This document shows positions 1 to 8,365 of a DNA stretch of 64,000 nucleotides, piece after piece. The translations under genes and the position numbers were made by a program. The DNA is from Streptomyces sp. DI166 (GTDB lineage: Bacteria; Actinomycetota; Actinomycetes; Streptomycetales; Streptomycetaceae), in the NCBI RefSeq assembly GCF_900091315.1, contig NZ_FLSP01000006.1, forward strand, positions 62,001 to 126,000, in the 5' to 3' direction. The first letter of the stretch is position 1. The number at the start of each line of letters is the position of its first letter. A model generated the notes under the pieces. The model did no database searches. It saw only the letters and a list, made by a program, of their open reading frames with translations, and was not told the DNA's origin.

Positions 1-1146
1 AACGTCACCATCGAGGGCCGCTCCACCCCGGGCCAGTGCCTGGAGCCGCCGCGCTTCACCGCGATGCTGAAGGCCAAGTCCCAACCCGACGTCTTCTACA
101 CGTACTTCACCGACCTACCCCAGGTGCTCGACCACGACGGCGCCGAGGACATCACCGCCTACGTCAACGACAAGACCGTCCCGGCGCTGAAGGACATCGA
201 CCCGAACGTGCTCGGCACGCTCAAGCACGACGGCAAGCTCTACGGCCTGCCCACCAGCAACTACACGATGGGCCTGCTGATCAACCGCAAGCTCTTCAAG
301 CAGGCCGGCCTCGATCCCGACGCCCCGCCGCGCACCTGGGCGGAGGTCCGTACCGCCGCGAAGAAGATCGCCGATCTCGGCGACGGCATCGCGGGCTTCG
401 GCGAGTACAGCGCCGCCAACACGGGCGGCTGGCACTTCACCGCGCAGATGTACAGCATCGGCGGCGAGATCGTCGACGCGAGCGGCAAGAAGGCCGCGTT
501 CAACAACGAGTTGGGCAAGCAGGTCGTGAAGAACCTCCGCGCCATGCGCTGGGAGGACGACAGCATGGGCAAGACCCAGCTGCTGAAGTGGGGCGACCTG
601 CAGAAGCAGATCGCCACCGACAAGCTCGGCATGTTCCTCGCCGCACCCGACGACATCGCCTACATGGCGCAGCAACTGGGCGCCAAGTACGAGAACTTCG
701 GCATGGGACCGATACCCGGCGAGAAGGCCACCCTGGCCGGCGGCAACAGCTACATGATCAAGAAGGGGATCTCGTCCGACAAGATCAAGGCCGCGGTCGC
801 CTGGCTGAACTTCAAGAACCTGACTGTGGGCAAGGGCCAGTTCGACTGGGAGCGCACCAAGGCCGACGGACTGCCGGTCGGCGTCCCGCAGCCCAACTTC
901 TGGCTGAACGAGTCCAAGACGAAGGACGACGCGGCACGCTCCGAGCACGCCACGATGCCGGTGGAGAACTTCAAGACCTTCATGGACAACCCGGTTGCGG
1001 GCAAGGCGGAGCCGCCCAAGGCGCAGGAGATCTACAAGGTCCTCGACAACGTGATGTCCGGCGTCCTCACCAACAAGGACGCCGACGTCGACAAGCTCCT
1101 CAGCACCGCGGAGTCGCAGGTCAACCAGATCCTGGCCAACCAGTGA
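1..1146 (+). CDS. Sugar ABC transporter substrate-binding protein (CUT1), 5' end outside window
   Basis: This is the C-terminal 381 residues of a family 1 extracellular solute-binding protein, the lipoprotein that captures sugars for an ABC importer. The reading frame is open from base 1, so the signal peptide and lipobox lie outside the window. Visible family traits are the lobe-connecting stretch with QPDVFYTYFTD, the YGLP-NYTMGLLINRKLF segment (about residues 81-99 of the visible part) where binding proteins of this family begin lobe 2, and an Ala/Gln-rich C-terminal helix ending SQVNQILANQ. Two permease genes and a cytoplasmic alpha-glucosidase follow on the same strand, so the ligand is probably an alpha-gluco-oligosaccharide. 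The exact sugar is an inference from the neighbouring GH87 and GH13 genes. Confidence 0.93.
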   Translation, partial: NVTIEGRSTPGQCLEPPRFTAMLKAKSQPDVFYTYFTDLPQVLDHDGAEDITAYVNDKTVPALKDIDPNVLGTLKHDGKLYGLPTSNYTMGLLINRKLFKQAGLDPDAPPRTWAEVRTAAKKIADLGDGIAGFGEYSAANTGGWHFTAQMYSIGGEIVDASGKKAAFNNELGKQVVKNLRAMRWEDDSMGKTQLLKWGDLQKQIATDKLGMFLAAPDDIAYMAQQLGAKYENFGMGPIPGEKATLAGGNSYMIKKGISSDKIKAAVAWLNFKNLTVGKGQFDWERTKADGLPVGVPQPNFWLNESKTKDDAARSEHATMPVENFKTFMDNPVAGKAEPPKAQEIYKVLDNVMSGVLTNKDADVDKLLSTAESQVNQILANQ

Positions 1147-1152
1147 CCACCA

Positions 1153-1183
1153 GGGCGGGGCGGCGTGCGCGGCCGCCCCGCCC
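1153..1183 (+). promoter_or_regulatory. Intercistronic stem-loop after binding-protein gene
   Basis: A perfect 12-bp GC-only inverted repeat (1153-1164 with 1172-1183, 7-nt loop) starts 6 bases after the stop codon, followed by a second small hairpin (1183-1188/1194-1199). There is no T-run. Such structures between binding-protein and permease genes commonly act as partial terminators or mRNA-3'-end stabilisers, so that the binding protein is made in excess. That role is inferred here. Confidence 0.65.
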
Positions 1184-1234
1184 CGCGGCCCGGCCGCGGC
1201 ACCACACACGGCAGATGAGTACCGAGGAGCATCG

Positions 1235-2194
1235 ATGTCGGCCCCCAGTCTGACCCAGAGCAAGGCGGGACCTCCCCGCCACTCCCAGCCGCGCGAGACC
1301 TCCCGCGCGACCCCAGGCGGATCCTTCGCCAAGAGCCTGCGCCGCAACCTGACAGCTCATGGCTTCCTGATCGGCGCGGTCCTCTGCTTCGCCTTCTTCT
1401 CCTGGTATCCGATGGTCAGGGAGTTCTTCCTGGCCTTCCAGAAGACCGAGGCGGGCGAGACCACCTGGGTCGGCCTGGACAATCTGCGGACGGTCTTCAA
1501 CGACCCCGCCTTCTGGCAGGCGTGGCGCAACACGCTGCTGTTCACCGTCCTGGCACTGGTGCTCGGATTCGTGGTGCCGTTCGTCGTCGCGATCGTCATC
1601 AACGAGTTCCACCACGGCCAGGGCTACCTCCGGCTGCTGGTCTACCTGCCGGTGATGCTGCCGCCGGTCGCCTCCGTGCTGCTGTTCAAGTACCTCTACG
1701 ATCCCGGCTACGGACTCCTCAACGAAGTCCTCGGCATCTTCGGGGTGCCGGAACAGCAATGGCTCCAGGACGCGGACCTGTCCATGCTCTCCGTCGTCAT
1801 CGCCGCCACCTGGATGAACATGGGCGGCGCCGCGCTCATCTACCTGGCGGCACTCCAGAGCATCCCCGGCGAGCTGTACGAGGCGGCCGAACTCGACGGG
1901 GCCGGTCTGCTGCGCAAGATCTGGCACGTCACCATCCCGCAGACCCGGCTGATCCTGTCGCTGATGCTGCTCATGCAGATCATCGCGACGATGCAGGTCT
2001 TCGTGGAACCCTTCCTGCTGACCGGCGGCGCCGGACCGGAGGGCTCCACCACGACCGTGGTCTACCTGATCTACCAGTACGCCTTCAACTTCAACAACTA
2101 CGGTGCCGCCGCGGCGCTCGGCCTGCTCCTGCTCGTACTCCTCGCCGGATTCTCGGCGGCGTACGTCAGGCTCAGCCGCGCCGAGGACGAGTAG
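1235..2194 (+). CDS. Sugar ABC transporter permease 1 (MalF-type)
   Basis: A 319-residue integral membrane permease of the CUT1 family. After a polar N-terminal tail of about 45 residues there are six predicted membrane spans. The EAA loop that docks on the ATPase reads YEAAELDGAGLLRKIWHVTIP (given here as a continuous motif around residues 210-230; key residues are E-A-A, D-G-A and the final I-P). The start is the ATG at 1235, preceded by GAGGAG. A second permease follows 16 bp downstream. No ATPase gene is visible, which is usual in Streptomyces, where the shared MsiK ATPase energises many sugar importers; that link is from general knowledge. Confidence 0.95.
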   Translation: MSAPSLTQSKAGPPRHSQPRETSRATPGGSFAKSLRRNLTAHGFLIGAVLCFAFFSWYPMVREFFLAFQKTEAGETTWVGLDNLRTVFNDPAFWQAWRNTLLFTVLALVLGFVVPFVVAIVINEFHHGQGYLRLLVYLPVMLPPVASVLLFKYLYDPGYGLLNEVLGIFGVPEQQWLQDADLSMLSVVIAATWMNMGGAALIYLAALQSIPGELYEAAELDGAGLLRKIWHVTIPQTRLILSLMLLMQIIATMQVFVEPFLLTGGAGPEGSTTTVVYLIYQYAFNFNNYGAAAALGLLLLVLLAGFSAAYVRLSRAEDE

Positions 2195-2210
2195 GCCAGG
2201 GGAGAACGAC

Positions 2211-3086
2211 ATGTCCACGCGCACGCTCATCTCGCCGGCCCAGCTCGCCCGGCCGCGCGGCAAAGCCCTGTACTGGACCGTCTTCACCGTGGTCGTCGGC
2301 GGCTTCACGCTGGTGTTCCTCGGACCGCTGTACTGGCTGATCTCCAGCGGATTCAAGGACACGCAGGAAGTGATCCGGACCCCGCCGACCCTGGTGCCCG
2401 AGTCCTTCGAACCCGACAACTACCGGCAGGCCTGGGATGTCATGGACCTCGCCGGACTTCTGGGCAACACCCTCTACTACGCGTTCGGCGCACTCGCCTT
2501 CCAACTCGTCCTGGACGTCGCGGCCGCCTACTCGCTGTCCAAGCTGCGGCCGGTCTTCGGCAAGGCGATCCTGGGCATGATGCTGGCCACCCTGATGATC
2601 CCCGCCACGGTACTCGTGGTGCCGCAGTACCTGACCGTCCTGGACGTGCCCATCTTCGAGCGGAACCTGCTCAACACCCCATGGGCGATCTGGCTGCCCT
2701 CGGTGACCAACGCCTTCAACATCTTCCTGCTCAAGCGGTTCTTCGACTCGATCCCCAAGGAACTCCTGGACGCCGCCGCGATGGACGGAGCCAGCCCGAT
2801 GCGCACCCTGTGGTCGATCGTGCTGCCCATCTCCCGGCCCATCCTCGGCGTGGTGTCGATCTTCGCGGTGGTCGGGGTCTGGAAGGACTTCCTGTGGCCC
2901 ATGCTCACCCTGCCGGACCCGGCCAAGCAGACCCTCAACGTCGGCATCTACTCACTGTCCAGCGGCGTACCGGTGAACGTGCTGATCGCCGCGCTCACCA
3001 TCGCCTCCGTGCCCACCCTGCTGATCTTCCTGATCTTCCAGCGGAACATCATGAGCGGCCTCACCGCGGGCGGCCTCAAGGGCTGA
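2211..3086 (+). CDS. Sugar ABC transporter permease 2 (MalG-type)
   Basis: A 291-residue partner permease of the CUT1 family with about six membrane spans. Its EAA-like docking loop, LLDAAAMDGASPMRTLWSI, lies near residues 184-202. The ATG at 2211 was chosen because it has GGGGAGAAC just upstream and starts right after the first permease stops; an in-frame upstream start at 2103 would overlap that gene by 90 bp and is unlikely. It forms the membrane channel with the preceding permease and probably shares its mRNA with the alpha-glucosidase downstream (107 bp gap). Confidence 0.95.
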   Translation: MSTRTLISPAQLARPRGKALYWTVFTVVVGGFTLVFLGPLYWLISSGFKDTQEVIRTPPTLVPESFEPDNYRQAWDVMDLAGLLGNTLYYAFGALAFQLVLDVAAAYSLSKLRPVFGKAILGMMLATLMIPATVLVVPQYLTVLDVPIFERNLLNTPWAIWLPSVTNAFNIFLLKRFFDSIPKELLDAAAMDGASPMRTLWSIVLPISRPILGVVSIFAVVGVWKDFLWPMLTLPDPAKQTLNVGIYSLSSGVPVNVLIAALTIASVPTLLIFLIFQRNIMSGLTAGGLKG

Positions 3087-3193
3087 CCGCGCCCGGCCGA
3101 TTACGCACTCCCGAAGCCTTCGCCGCCGGCCCGTCCGACGCCCCGCCATCCGGGCCGGCGGCGAAGATCCCACCTGCCCGAAAGGAACGCCCC

Positions 3194-4798
3194 GTGGCAG
3201 CCCCCACCCCGCACCGCACCGACGACTGGTGGCGCGACGCCGTCATCTACCAGGTGTACCCGCGCAGTTTCGCCGACGGCGACGGCGACGGCACCGGGGA
3301 TCTCGCGGGCGTGCGCGCCCGACTGCCGTACCTTGCCCAACTCGGCGTCGATGCCGTCTGGTTCACCCCCTGGTACCTCTCGCCCCTGGTCGACGGCGGT
3401 TACGACGTGGCCGACTACCGCACCATCGACCCCGCCTTCGGCACCCTGGCGGAGGCCGAGAAACTGATCTCCGAGGCGCGCGAACTCGGCATCCGCACCA
3501 TCGTCGACATCGTCCCCAACCATGTCTCCGACCAGCACCCCTGGTTCCGGGCCGCGCTCGCCGCGGGCCCCGGCAGCCCGGAACGGGAGCTGTTCCACTT
3601 CCGCCCCGGCCGTGGGAAGGACGGCGAACTGCCGCCCAACGACTGGCCGTCGCAGTTCGCCGGCTCCACCTGGACCCGCGTCCCGGACGGGGAGTGGTAC
3701 CTGCACCTGTTCACACCGGAGCAGCCCGACCTCAACTGGGCCCATCCCGCGGTGCGCCAGGAGCACGAGGACGTCCTGCGCTTCTGGTTCGAACGAGGCG
3801 TGGCGGGCGTACGCATCGACTCCGCCGCGCTCCTCACCAAGGACCCCGCGCTGCCGGACTACGTGGAGGGCGTCGACCCCTGCCCGTACATCGACCAGGA
3901 CGACATCCACGACATCTACCGCTCGTGGCGGGCGGTCGCCGACGAGTACGGGGGCGTCTTCGTGGGGGAGGTGTGGCTGCCGGACGCCGAACGCTTCGCC
4001 CGCTACCTGCGCCCCGACGAACTGCACACCGCGTTCAACTTCAACTTCCTGGCCTGCCCCTGGGACGCGGAGCGACTGCGCCGCTGCATCGACGACACCC
4101 TCGCCGAGCACGCCCCCGTCGGTGCCCCGGCCACCTGGGTCCTGTGCAACCACGACGTGACCCGCACCGTCACCCGCTACGGCCGTGAGGACACCGCCTT
4201 CGACTTCGCCCGCAAACGCTTCGGCACACCCACCGACCTGGACCTCGGCACCTGCCGCGCCCGGGCCGCCGCCCTGCTCACTCTGGCCCTGCCCGGCTCC
4301 GTCTACCTGTACCAGGGCGAGGAACTGGGGCTCCCCGAGGCGGACATCCCGCTGGATCGCATCGAGGACCCCATGCACTTCCGCTCCGGCGGAACGGACC
4401 CCGGCCGCGACGGCTGCCGCGTCCCCCTGCCCTGGCAGTCCGACGCACCGCACCACGGATTCGGCACGGGTGCCGAGCCCTGGCTGCCGCAGCCCGCCGA
4501 CTGGGCACGCTACGCCGTAGACCGGCAGAACGACGACCCGGACTCGATGCTCACCCTCTACCGCCGGGCCCTGCACCTGCGCCGCACCGAGCCCGGCTTC
4601 GGCGACGGCCCGATGACCTGGCTCGACGGCGCCGACGGCGTCCTCGCCTTCCGCCGTACGGACGGACTGCTCTGCGTCGTCAACCTCTCCGACTCACCCA
4701 CCGCCCTGCCACCGCACGAGCAGCTCCTCCTCGCCAGCGGGCCGCTGCACCCCGACGGAACGCTGCCGCAGGACACCGCCGTGTGGCTGCGGGCCTGA
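3194..4798 (+). CDS. GH13 alpha-glucosidase (oligo-1,6/alpha-glucosidase type), cytoplasmic
   Basis: A 534-residue glycoside hydrolase of family 13 with no signal peptide, so it acts in the cytoplasm on imported oligosaccharides. It begins with the family hallmark DWWRDAVIYQVYPRSF. The conserved regions are in order: DIVPNHVSDQHPWF, GVRIDSAA (nucleophile D209), GEVWLP (acid/base E259) and CNHDVTR (transition-state stabiliser D321). Composition resembles the actinobacterial GH13_30-like alpha-glucosidases that release glucose from maltose-type, isomaltose-type or nigerose-type oligosaccharides; the linkage preference cannot be read from sequence. GTG 3194 is preceded by AAAGGAAC. The longer frame reaching back to 2681 overlaps the permease and is a shadow. 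It sits between the importer and the first GH87 gene, consistent with finishing the breakdown of alpha-glucan fragments. Confidence 0.93.
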   Translation: MAAPTPHRTDDWWRDAVIYQVYPRSFADGDGDGTGDLAGVRARLPYLAQLGVDAVWFTPWYLSPLVDGGYDVADYRTIDPAFGTLAEAEKLISEARELGIRTIVDIVPNHVSDQHPWFRAALAAGPGSPERELFHFRPGRGKDGELPPNDWPSQFAGSTWTRVPDGEWYLHLFTPEQPDLNWAHPAVRQEHEDVLRFWFERGVAGVRIDSAALLTKDPALPDYVEGVDPCPYIDQDDIHDIYRSWRAVADEYGGVFVGEVWLPDAERFARYLRPDELHTAFNFNFLACPWDAERLRRCIDDTLAEHAPVGAPATWVLCNHDVTRTVTRYGREDTAFDFARKRFGTPTDLDLGTCRARAAALLTLALPGSVYLYQGEELGLPEADIPLDRIEDPMHFRSGGTDPGRDGCRVPLPWQSDAPHHGFGTGAEPWLPQPADWARYAVDRQNDDPDSMLTLYRRALHLRRTEPGFGDGPMTWLDGADGVLAFRRTDGLLCVVNLSDSPTALPPHEQLLLASGPLHPDGTLPQDTAVWLRA

Positions 4799-4910
4799 CC
4801 CTGCGCACCGACGCCTGCCCCGCCCGAGCCAAGGGCGCGGGCGGGCACGGCCATCCGTCCCGGCCTCCCTTCCTCCTGCGAAAGACTTCCCCAGACAGAA
4901 GCGAGCCCCG

Positions 4911-6923
4911 ATGTCCCCAAGACGCGCCCGCACCACGGCGAGCGTCGGCGCCCTCGCCTGCGCCCTCCTCCTCACCGCCTTCGACGCGACGGCCACCCCC
5001 ACGCGGCGGCCCGCCCCCGAATCCCGCCCGGTCGTCACCCGCGCCGCCCTCGACCCGAAGCTCGTCGCCGGACGCGGCGCCGAGGTCCCCTTCGACGAAC
5101 AGGAAGCCGAGAACGCCACGACGAACGGCCGCGTCATCGGCCCGGACCGCACCCCCTACACCCTGCCCTCCGAGGCCTCGGGGCGTACGGCGGTCCAGCT
5201 CAAGCCCGGCCAGCACGTCGAGTTCGTGCTGCCGCGCGCCGCGAACGCCCTCACCGTCCGCTACAGCATCCCCGACGCCCCCGAAGGCGGCGGCATCACC
5301 GCGCCCCTCGACGTCACCGTCGACGGGCGGCACCGCAAGCGGATGACGCTCACCTCGCAGTACTCCTGGCTCTACAACCAGTACCCCTTCACCAACGACC
5401 CCCGGGCCGACCTGCTGCACCCCGACTGGTGGATCACCGAGTGCTCCTGCGTCCCGGCCGACACCACACCGGCACCGCAGATCACCAAGCCGTTCCGCCC
5501 GACCCACTTCTACGACGAGCAGCGCCTGCTCCTCGGCCGGACCCACGCGGCGGGCGAGCGCGTACGGCTGACGGTTCCCCGCGGCAGCCGCGCGGCCTGG
5601 ACCGTGATAGACCTGCTCGACTCCGAACTGGTCGCACCCCCACGAGGCGTACGCGGCGGCGTCGACGTCCGTGCCTTCGGTGCCGACCCCACCGGGCGAC
5701 GCGATGCCGCGCCCGCCATCGAACGCGCCATCGGCGCCGCCCGCCGCACCGGCCGGCCCGTCTACCTCCCGCCCGGCACCTATCAGGTCAACCGGCACAT
5801 CGTCGTCGACGACGTGACCATCACCGGTGCCGGAAGCTGGTACACGATCCTCAAGGGCCGCGAGGTCACCCTGGACCGGCCCGCGCCCGACGGCTCGCGG
5901 CACACCGGCGTCGGCCTGTACGGCAGGAGCGCGGCGAGCGGCGGCAGCCGCAATGTGCATCTGTCCGGGTTCGCCATCGAGGGCGATGTGCGCGAACGGA
6001 TCGACGACGACCAGGTCAACGCCATCGGCGGCGCGATGAGCGACTCCACCGTCCGCGGCCTGTATCTGCACCGCACCAAGGTGGGGCTGTGGTTCGACGG
6101 CCCCATGTCGAACGTCCGGGTCACCGACAACGTCATCACCGACCAGATCGCCGACGGGCTGAACTTCCACACCGGCGTGACCGGTTCGGTCGTCCGCAAC
6201 AACTTCGTCCGCAACACCGGCGACGACGCGCTTGCCATGTGGTCGCAGGGGACCGTCGACGCGGACAACGTCATCTCCCGCAACACCGTCCAGTCACCGA
6301 CCCTCGCCAACGGCATCGCCGTCTACGGCGGCCGGGACAACACCGTCAGCGGCAACCTCGTCGCCGACCCCGTCCGCGAGGGCAGCGCCCTGCACGCGGG
6401 CGCCCGCTTCGGCGCCGAACCCTTCACCGGCAGGCTCCGCTTCACCGACAACACCACCGTGCGGGCCGGCACCTTCGAGCTGAACTGGAGAATCGGGCTC
6501 GGCGCGCTGTGGCTGTACGCGATCGACCGGAGCATCGACGCCGATGTACGGGTCACCGGCGACCACTACCTCGACAGCACCTACAACGCGATCATGCTGG
6601 TCAGCGAGTTCGGGGTGAAGGACCAGTACGGCATCCCGGAGGTCCACTTCAAGGACATCCGGGTCGACGGCACCGGCACCTCGGTGGTCAGCGCACGGGT
6701 GCGGGGCTCCGCGACGTTCGAGAACGTGGACGCCCGGAACGTCGGCGCTGTCGGGGTGAACAACTGCGGGGCGTTCAACTTCCCGCCGACGGGCTCGGAG
6801 TTCGGCCTCACCGACCGCGGGGGCAATGACGGCGGCTGGCTCGCCGACTGGCTGCTGCCCAACACCATCACCTGCGACGACCGGCCACCGGTGGTGCCGC
6901 CGCCGGCACCGTCTCCGTGGTGA
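4911..6923 (+). CDS. Secreted GH87-type alpha-1,3-glucanase/mycodextranase, minimal form
   Basis: A 670-residue secreted enzyme. Residues 1-29 look like a signal peptide (twin Arg near the start, hydrophobic core, Ala-rich end). Residues about 60-243 are a CBM6-like beta-sandwich (opening with EVPFDEQEAENA, then GRTAVQL and YSIPDAPEGGGI). From about 249 comes a right-handed beta-helix starting VDVRAFGADPTG and rich in N-I/V-x-N ladders. The catalytic site of GH87 is recognisable: DGLNF (D415) followed 23 and 24 residues later by GDD (D438, D439). As I recall it, this is the spacing of the three catalytic Asp residues D1045/D1068/D1069 in the Paenibacillus alpha-1,3-glucanase Agl-FH1. It lacks the discoidin and CARDB modules of its two downstream paralogues. 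The ribosome-binding site is weak. It could instead prefer mixed alpha-1,3/1,4-glucan (nigeran). Confidence 0.85.
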   Translation: MSPRRARTTASVGALACALLLTAFDATATPTRRPAPESRPVVTRAALDPKLVAGRGAEVPFDEQEAENATTNGRVIGPDRTPYTLPSEASGRTAVQLKPGQHVEFVLPRAANALTVRYSIPDAPEGGGITAPLDVTVDGRHRKRMTLTSQYSWLYNQYPFTNDPRADLLHPDWWITECSCVPADTTPAPQITKPFRPTHFYDEQRLLLGRTHAAGERVRLTVPRGSRAAWTVIDLLDSELVAPPRGVRGGVDVRAFGADPTGRRDAAPAIERAIGAARRTGRPVYLPPGTYQVNRHIVVDDVTITGAGSWYTILKGREVTLDRPAPDGSRHTGVGLYGRSAASGGSRNVHLSGFAIEGDVRERIDDDQVNAIGGAMSDSTVRGLYLHRTKVGLWFDGPMSNVRVTDNVITDQIADGLNFHTGVTGSVVRNNFVRNTGDDALAMWSQGTVDADNVISRNTVQSPTLANGIAVYGGRDNTVSGNLVADPVREGSALHAGARFGAEPFTGRLRFTDNTTVRAGTFELNWRIGLGALWLYAIDRSIDADVRVTGDHYLDSTYNAIMLVSEFGVKDQYGIPEVHFKDIRVDGTGTSVVSARVRGSATFENVDARNVGAVGVNNCGAFNFPPTGSEFGLTDRGGNDGGWLADWLLPNTITCDDRPPVVPPPAPSPW

Positions 6924-6955
6924 GATGCTGGTGCAAAAAGGTGACGTGAAAGCGT

Positions 6956-6989
6956 GCAATATATTGCGGAGTTTGCGTTACGCTTGCGT
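6956..6989 (+). promoter_or_regulatory. Palindromic operator candidate in front of LacI gene
   Basis: A perfect 12-bp palindrome, GCAATATATTGC (6956-6967), is followed by the small inverted repeat GCGT-T-ACGC (6975-6983) and the direct repeat TTGCGT at 6973 and 6984. All lie within 36 bases of the LacI start, in a locally AT-rich patch between genes. The position fits autoregulation by the LacI protein; this is inferred. Confidence 0.5.
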
Positions 6990-6991
6990 GT

Positions 6992-8002
6992 ATGACGCGA
7001 CGACTGGCCCAAGTGGCGAAGAAGGTGGGGGTCAGCGAGGCCACGGTCAGCCGTGTCCTCAACGGCAAGCCCGGAGTGTCGGAAGCGACCCGGCAGTCCG
7101 TGCTCACGGCACTGGACGTGCTCGGATACGAGCGCCCCACGCAGCTTCGCGGGGAGCGCGCCCGCCTCGTCGGCCTGGTGCTGCCGGAACTGCAGAACCC
7201 GATCTTCCCGGCGTTCGCGGAGGTCATCGGGGGCGCGCTCGCCCAGCAGGGGCTCACCCCGGTGCTGTGCACGCAGACCAAGGGCGGGGTAGCCGAGGCC
7301 GACTACGTGGACCTCCTGCTCCAGCAGCAGGTCTCCGGCGTGGTCTTCGCCGGCGGTCTCTTCGCGCAGGCCGACGCGCCGCACGAGCACTACCACCTGC
7401 TGGCGGCGCGGAAGGTGCCGGTCGTGCTGGTCAACGCCTCGATCGAGGGCCTCGACTTCCCGTGCGTCGCCTGCGACGACGCGGTGGCCGTCGAGCAGTC
7501 GTGGCGCCATCTGGCCTCGCTCGGTCATGAGCGGATCGGCCTGGTCGTCGGCCCCGCCGACCACGTCCCCTCGCGCCGCAAGCTGGACGCCGCCCGGGGT
7601 GCCGCGCAGGCCATGGGCATGGCCCTGCCCGACGTGTTCGTGCAGCGATCGATCTTCTCCCTGGAAGGCGGCCAGGCCGCGACCGCGCGGCTGCTGGAGC
7701 GGGGCGTCACCGGCATCATCTGCGGCAGCGACCCCCTCGCGCTGGGCGCCATCAGGGCCGCCCGCCGCCGCGGGCTCTCGGTGCCCGCGGACGTCTCGGT
7801 CGTCGGCTTCGACGACTCGGCGTTCATGACCTGCACCGAACCTCCGCTGTCGACCGTCCGCCAGCCCATCGAGGCCATGGGCCGCGCGGCGGTCGACCTG
7901 CTGTGCGCCCGGATCCAGGGCTCCCACTCGCACCCGGGGGAGCTGCTCTTCGAGCCCGAACTGGTCGTGCGCGGGTCGACGGCGCCGCCCCCGGCCGGCT
8001 GA
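6992..8002 (+). CDS. LacI-family transcriptional repressor
   Basis: A 336-residue sugar-responsive repressor. Residues 4-24 form the LacI helix-turn-helix (VSEATVSRVLNG), followed by the hinge helix region and a periplasmic-binding-protein-like effector domain (from about residue 60: ARLVGLVLPELQNPIFP) that ends with the usual SVVGFDDSAF and PPLSTVRQP segments. It is embedded between GH87 genes on the same strand, so it most likely represses this glucan-utilisation locus until a transported oligosaccharide binds. There is no obvious strong Shine-Dalgarno before the ATG. Candidate operators sit directly upstream and a hairpin terminator follows. Confidence 0.93.
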   Translation: MTRRLAQVAKKVGVSEATVSRVLNGKPGVSEATRQSVLTALDVLGYERPTQLRGERARLVGLVLPELQNPIFPAFAEVIGGALAQQGLTPVLCTQTKGGVAEADYVDLLLQQQVSGVVFAGGLFAQADAPHEHYHLLAARKVPVVLVNASIEGLDFPCVACDDAVAVEQSWRHLASLGHERIGLVVGPADHVPSRRKLDAARGAAQAMGMALPDVFVQRSIFSLEGGQAATARLLERGVTGIICGSDPLALGAIRAARRRGLSVPADVSVVGFDDSAFMTCTEPPLSTVRQPIEAMGRAAVDLLCARIQGSHSHPGELLFEPELVVRGSTAPPPAG

Positions 8003-8046
8003 GCGTCCGCGCCCGACCGTCCCGCCCTGGCCGTCCCAGGCCACTT

Positions 8047-8093
8047 CGGCACCGGGATCACCGCCGCGTTGAGTGGCCGCGATCCCGGTGCCG
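8047..8093 (+). terminator. Hairpin terminator after LacI gene
   Basis: A perfect 13-bp inverted repeat (8047-8059 with 8081-8093) with a 21-nt loop lies 45 bases after the LacI stop and is followed by a T-containing tract. It probably separates the LacI transcript from the next GH87 gene. Confidence 0.7.
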
Positions 8094-8365
8094 TTGGCGT
8101 TTCCGGGCCCGATGTCTGTCATGGCTGCGACGAAACCGTTGACAAACGCGTCACACAGTAGAAACCTCTCACTCCAGCGATGCAAACAAGTCACAAAGTT
8201 ACTCAAGAAGTTAGCTAGACATCGCATTTCCTTGTTGGAGTCATGCTGGGCTCCCGGTGCACGACCTCGCCGGCACTCCCGCCGGGCCCTTCACACAGCT
8301 CCACGTCCGGAGGGACCGGCGGCAGAGCCGGGGACGTGCCGCGCCCACATCGCGGAAGGGCCACC
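8094..8365 (+). promoter_or_regulatory. Long leader/promoter region of second GH87 gene
   Basis: This stretch has no gene. A consensus-like -35 hexamer TTGACA lies at 8139-8144; no equally good -10 follows at 17-18 bp, so the promoter assignment is partial. The segment 8160-8235 is unusually AT-rich for the window and the untranslated leader would be about 200 bases. A GGAAGGG ribosome-binding site lies at 8354-8360. I found no convincing second copy of the 6956 palindrome here. Confidence 0.4.

Noticed and set aside
4911..6923. GH28 polygalacturonase or pectate-lyase identity for the beta-helix enzymes
   Set aside because: The Asp...23...Asp-Asp arrangement, CBM6-like domain in front and the alpha-glucan gene neighbourhood fit GH87 better; GH28 signature NTD/G-H-G and RIK were not seen.
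8094..8365. Second copy of the LacI palindrome before the second GH87 gene
   Set aside because: Only a TGCAA half resembles it; no inverted partner is present.
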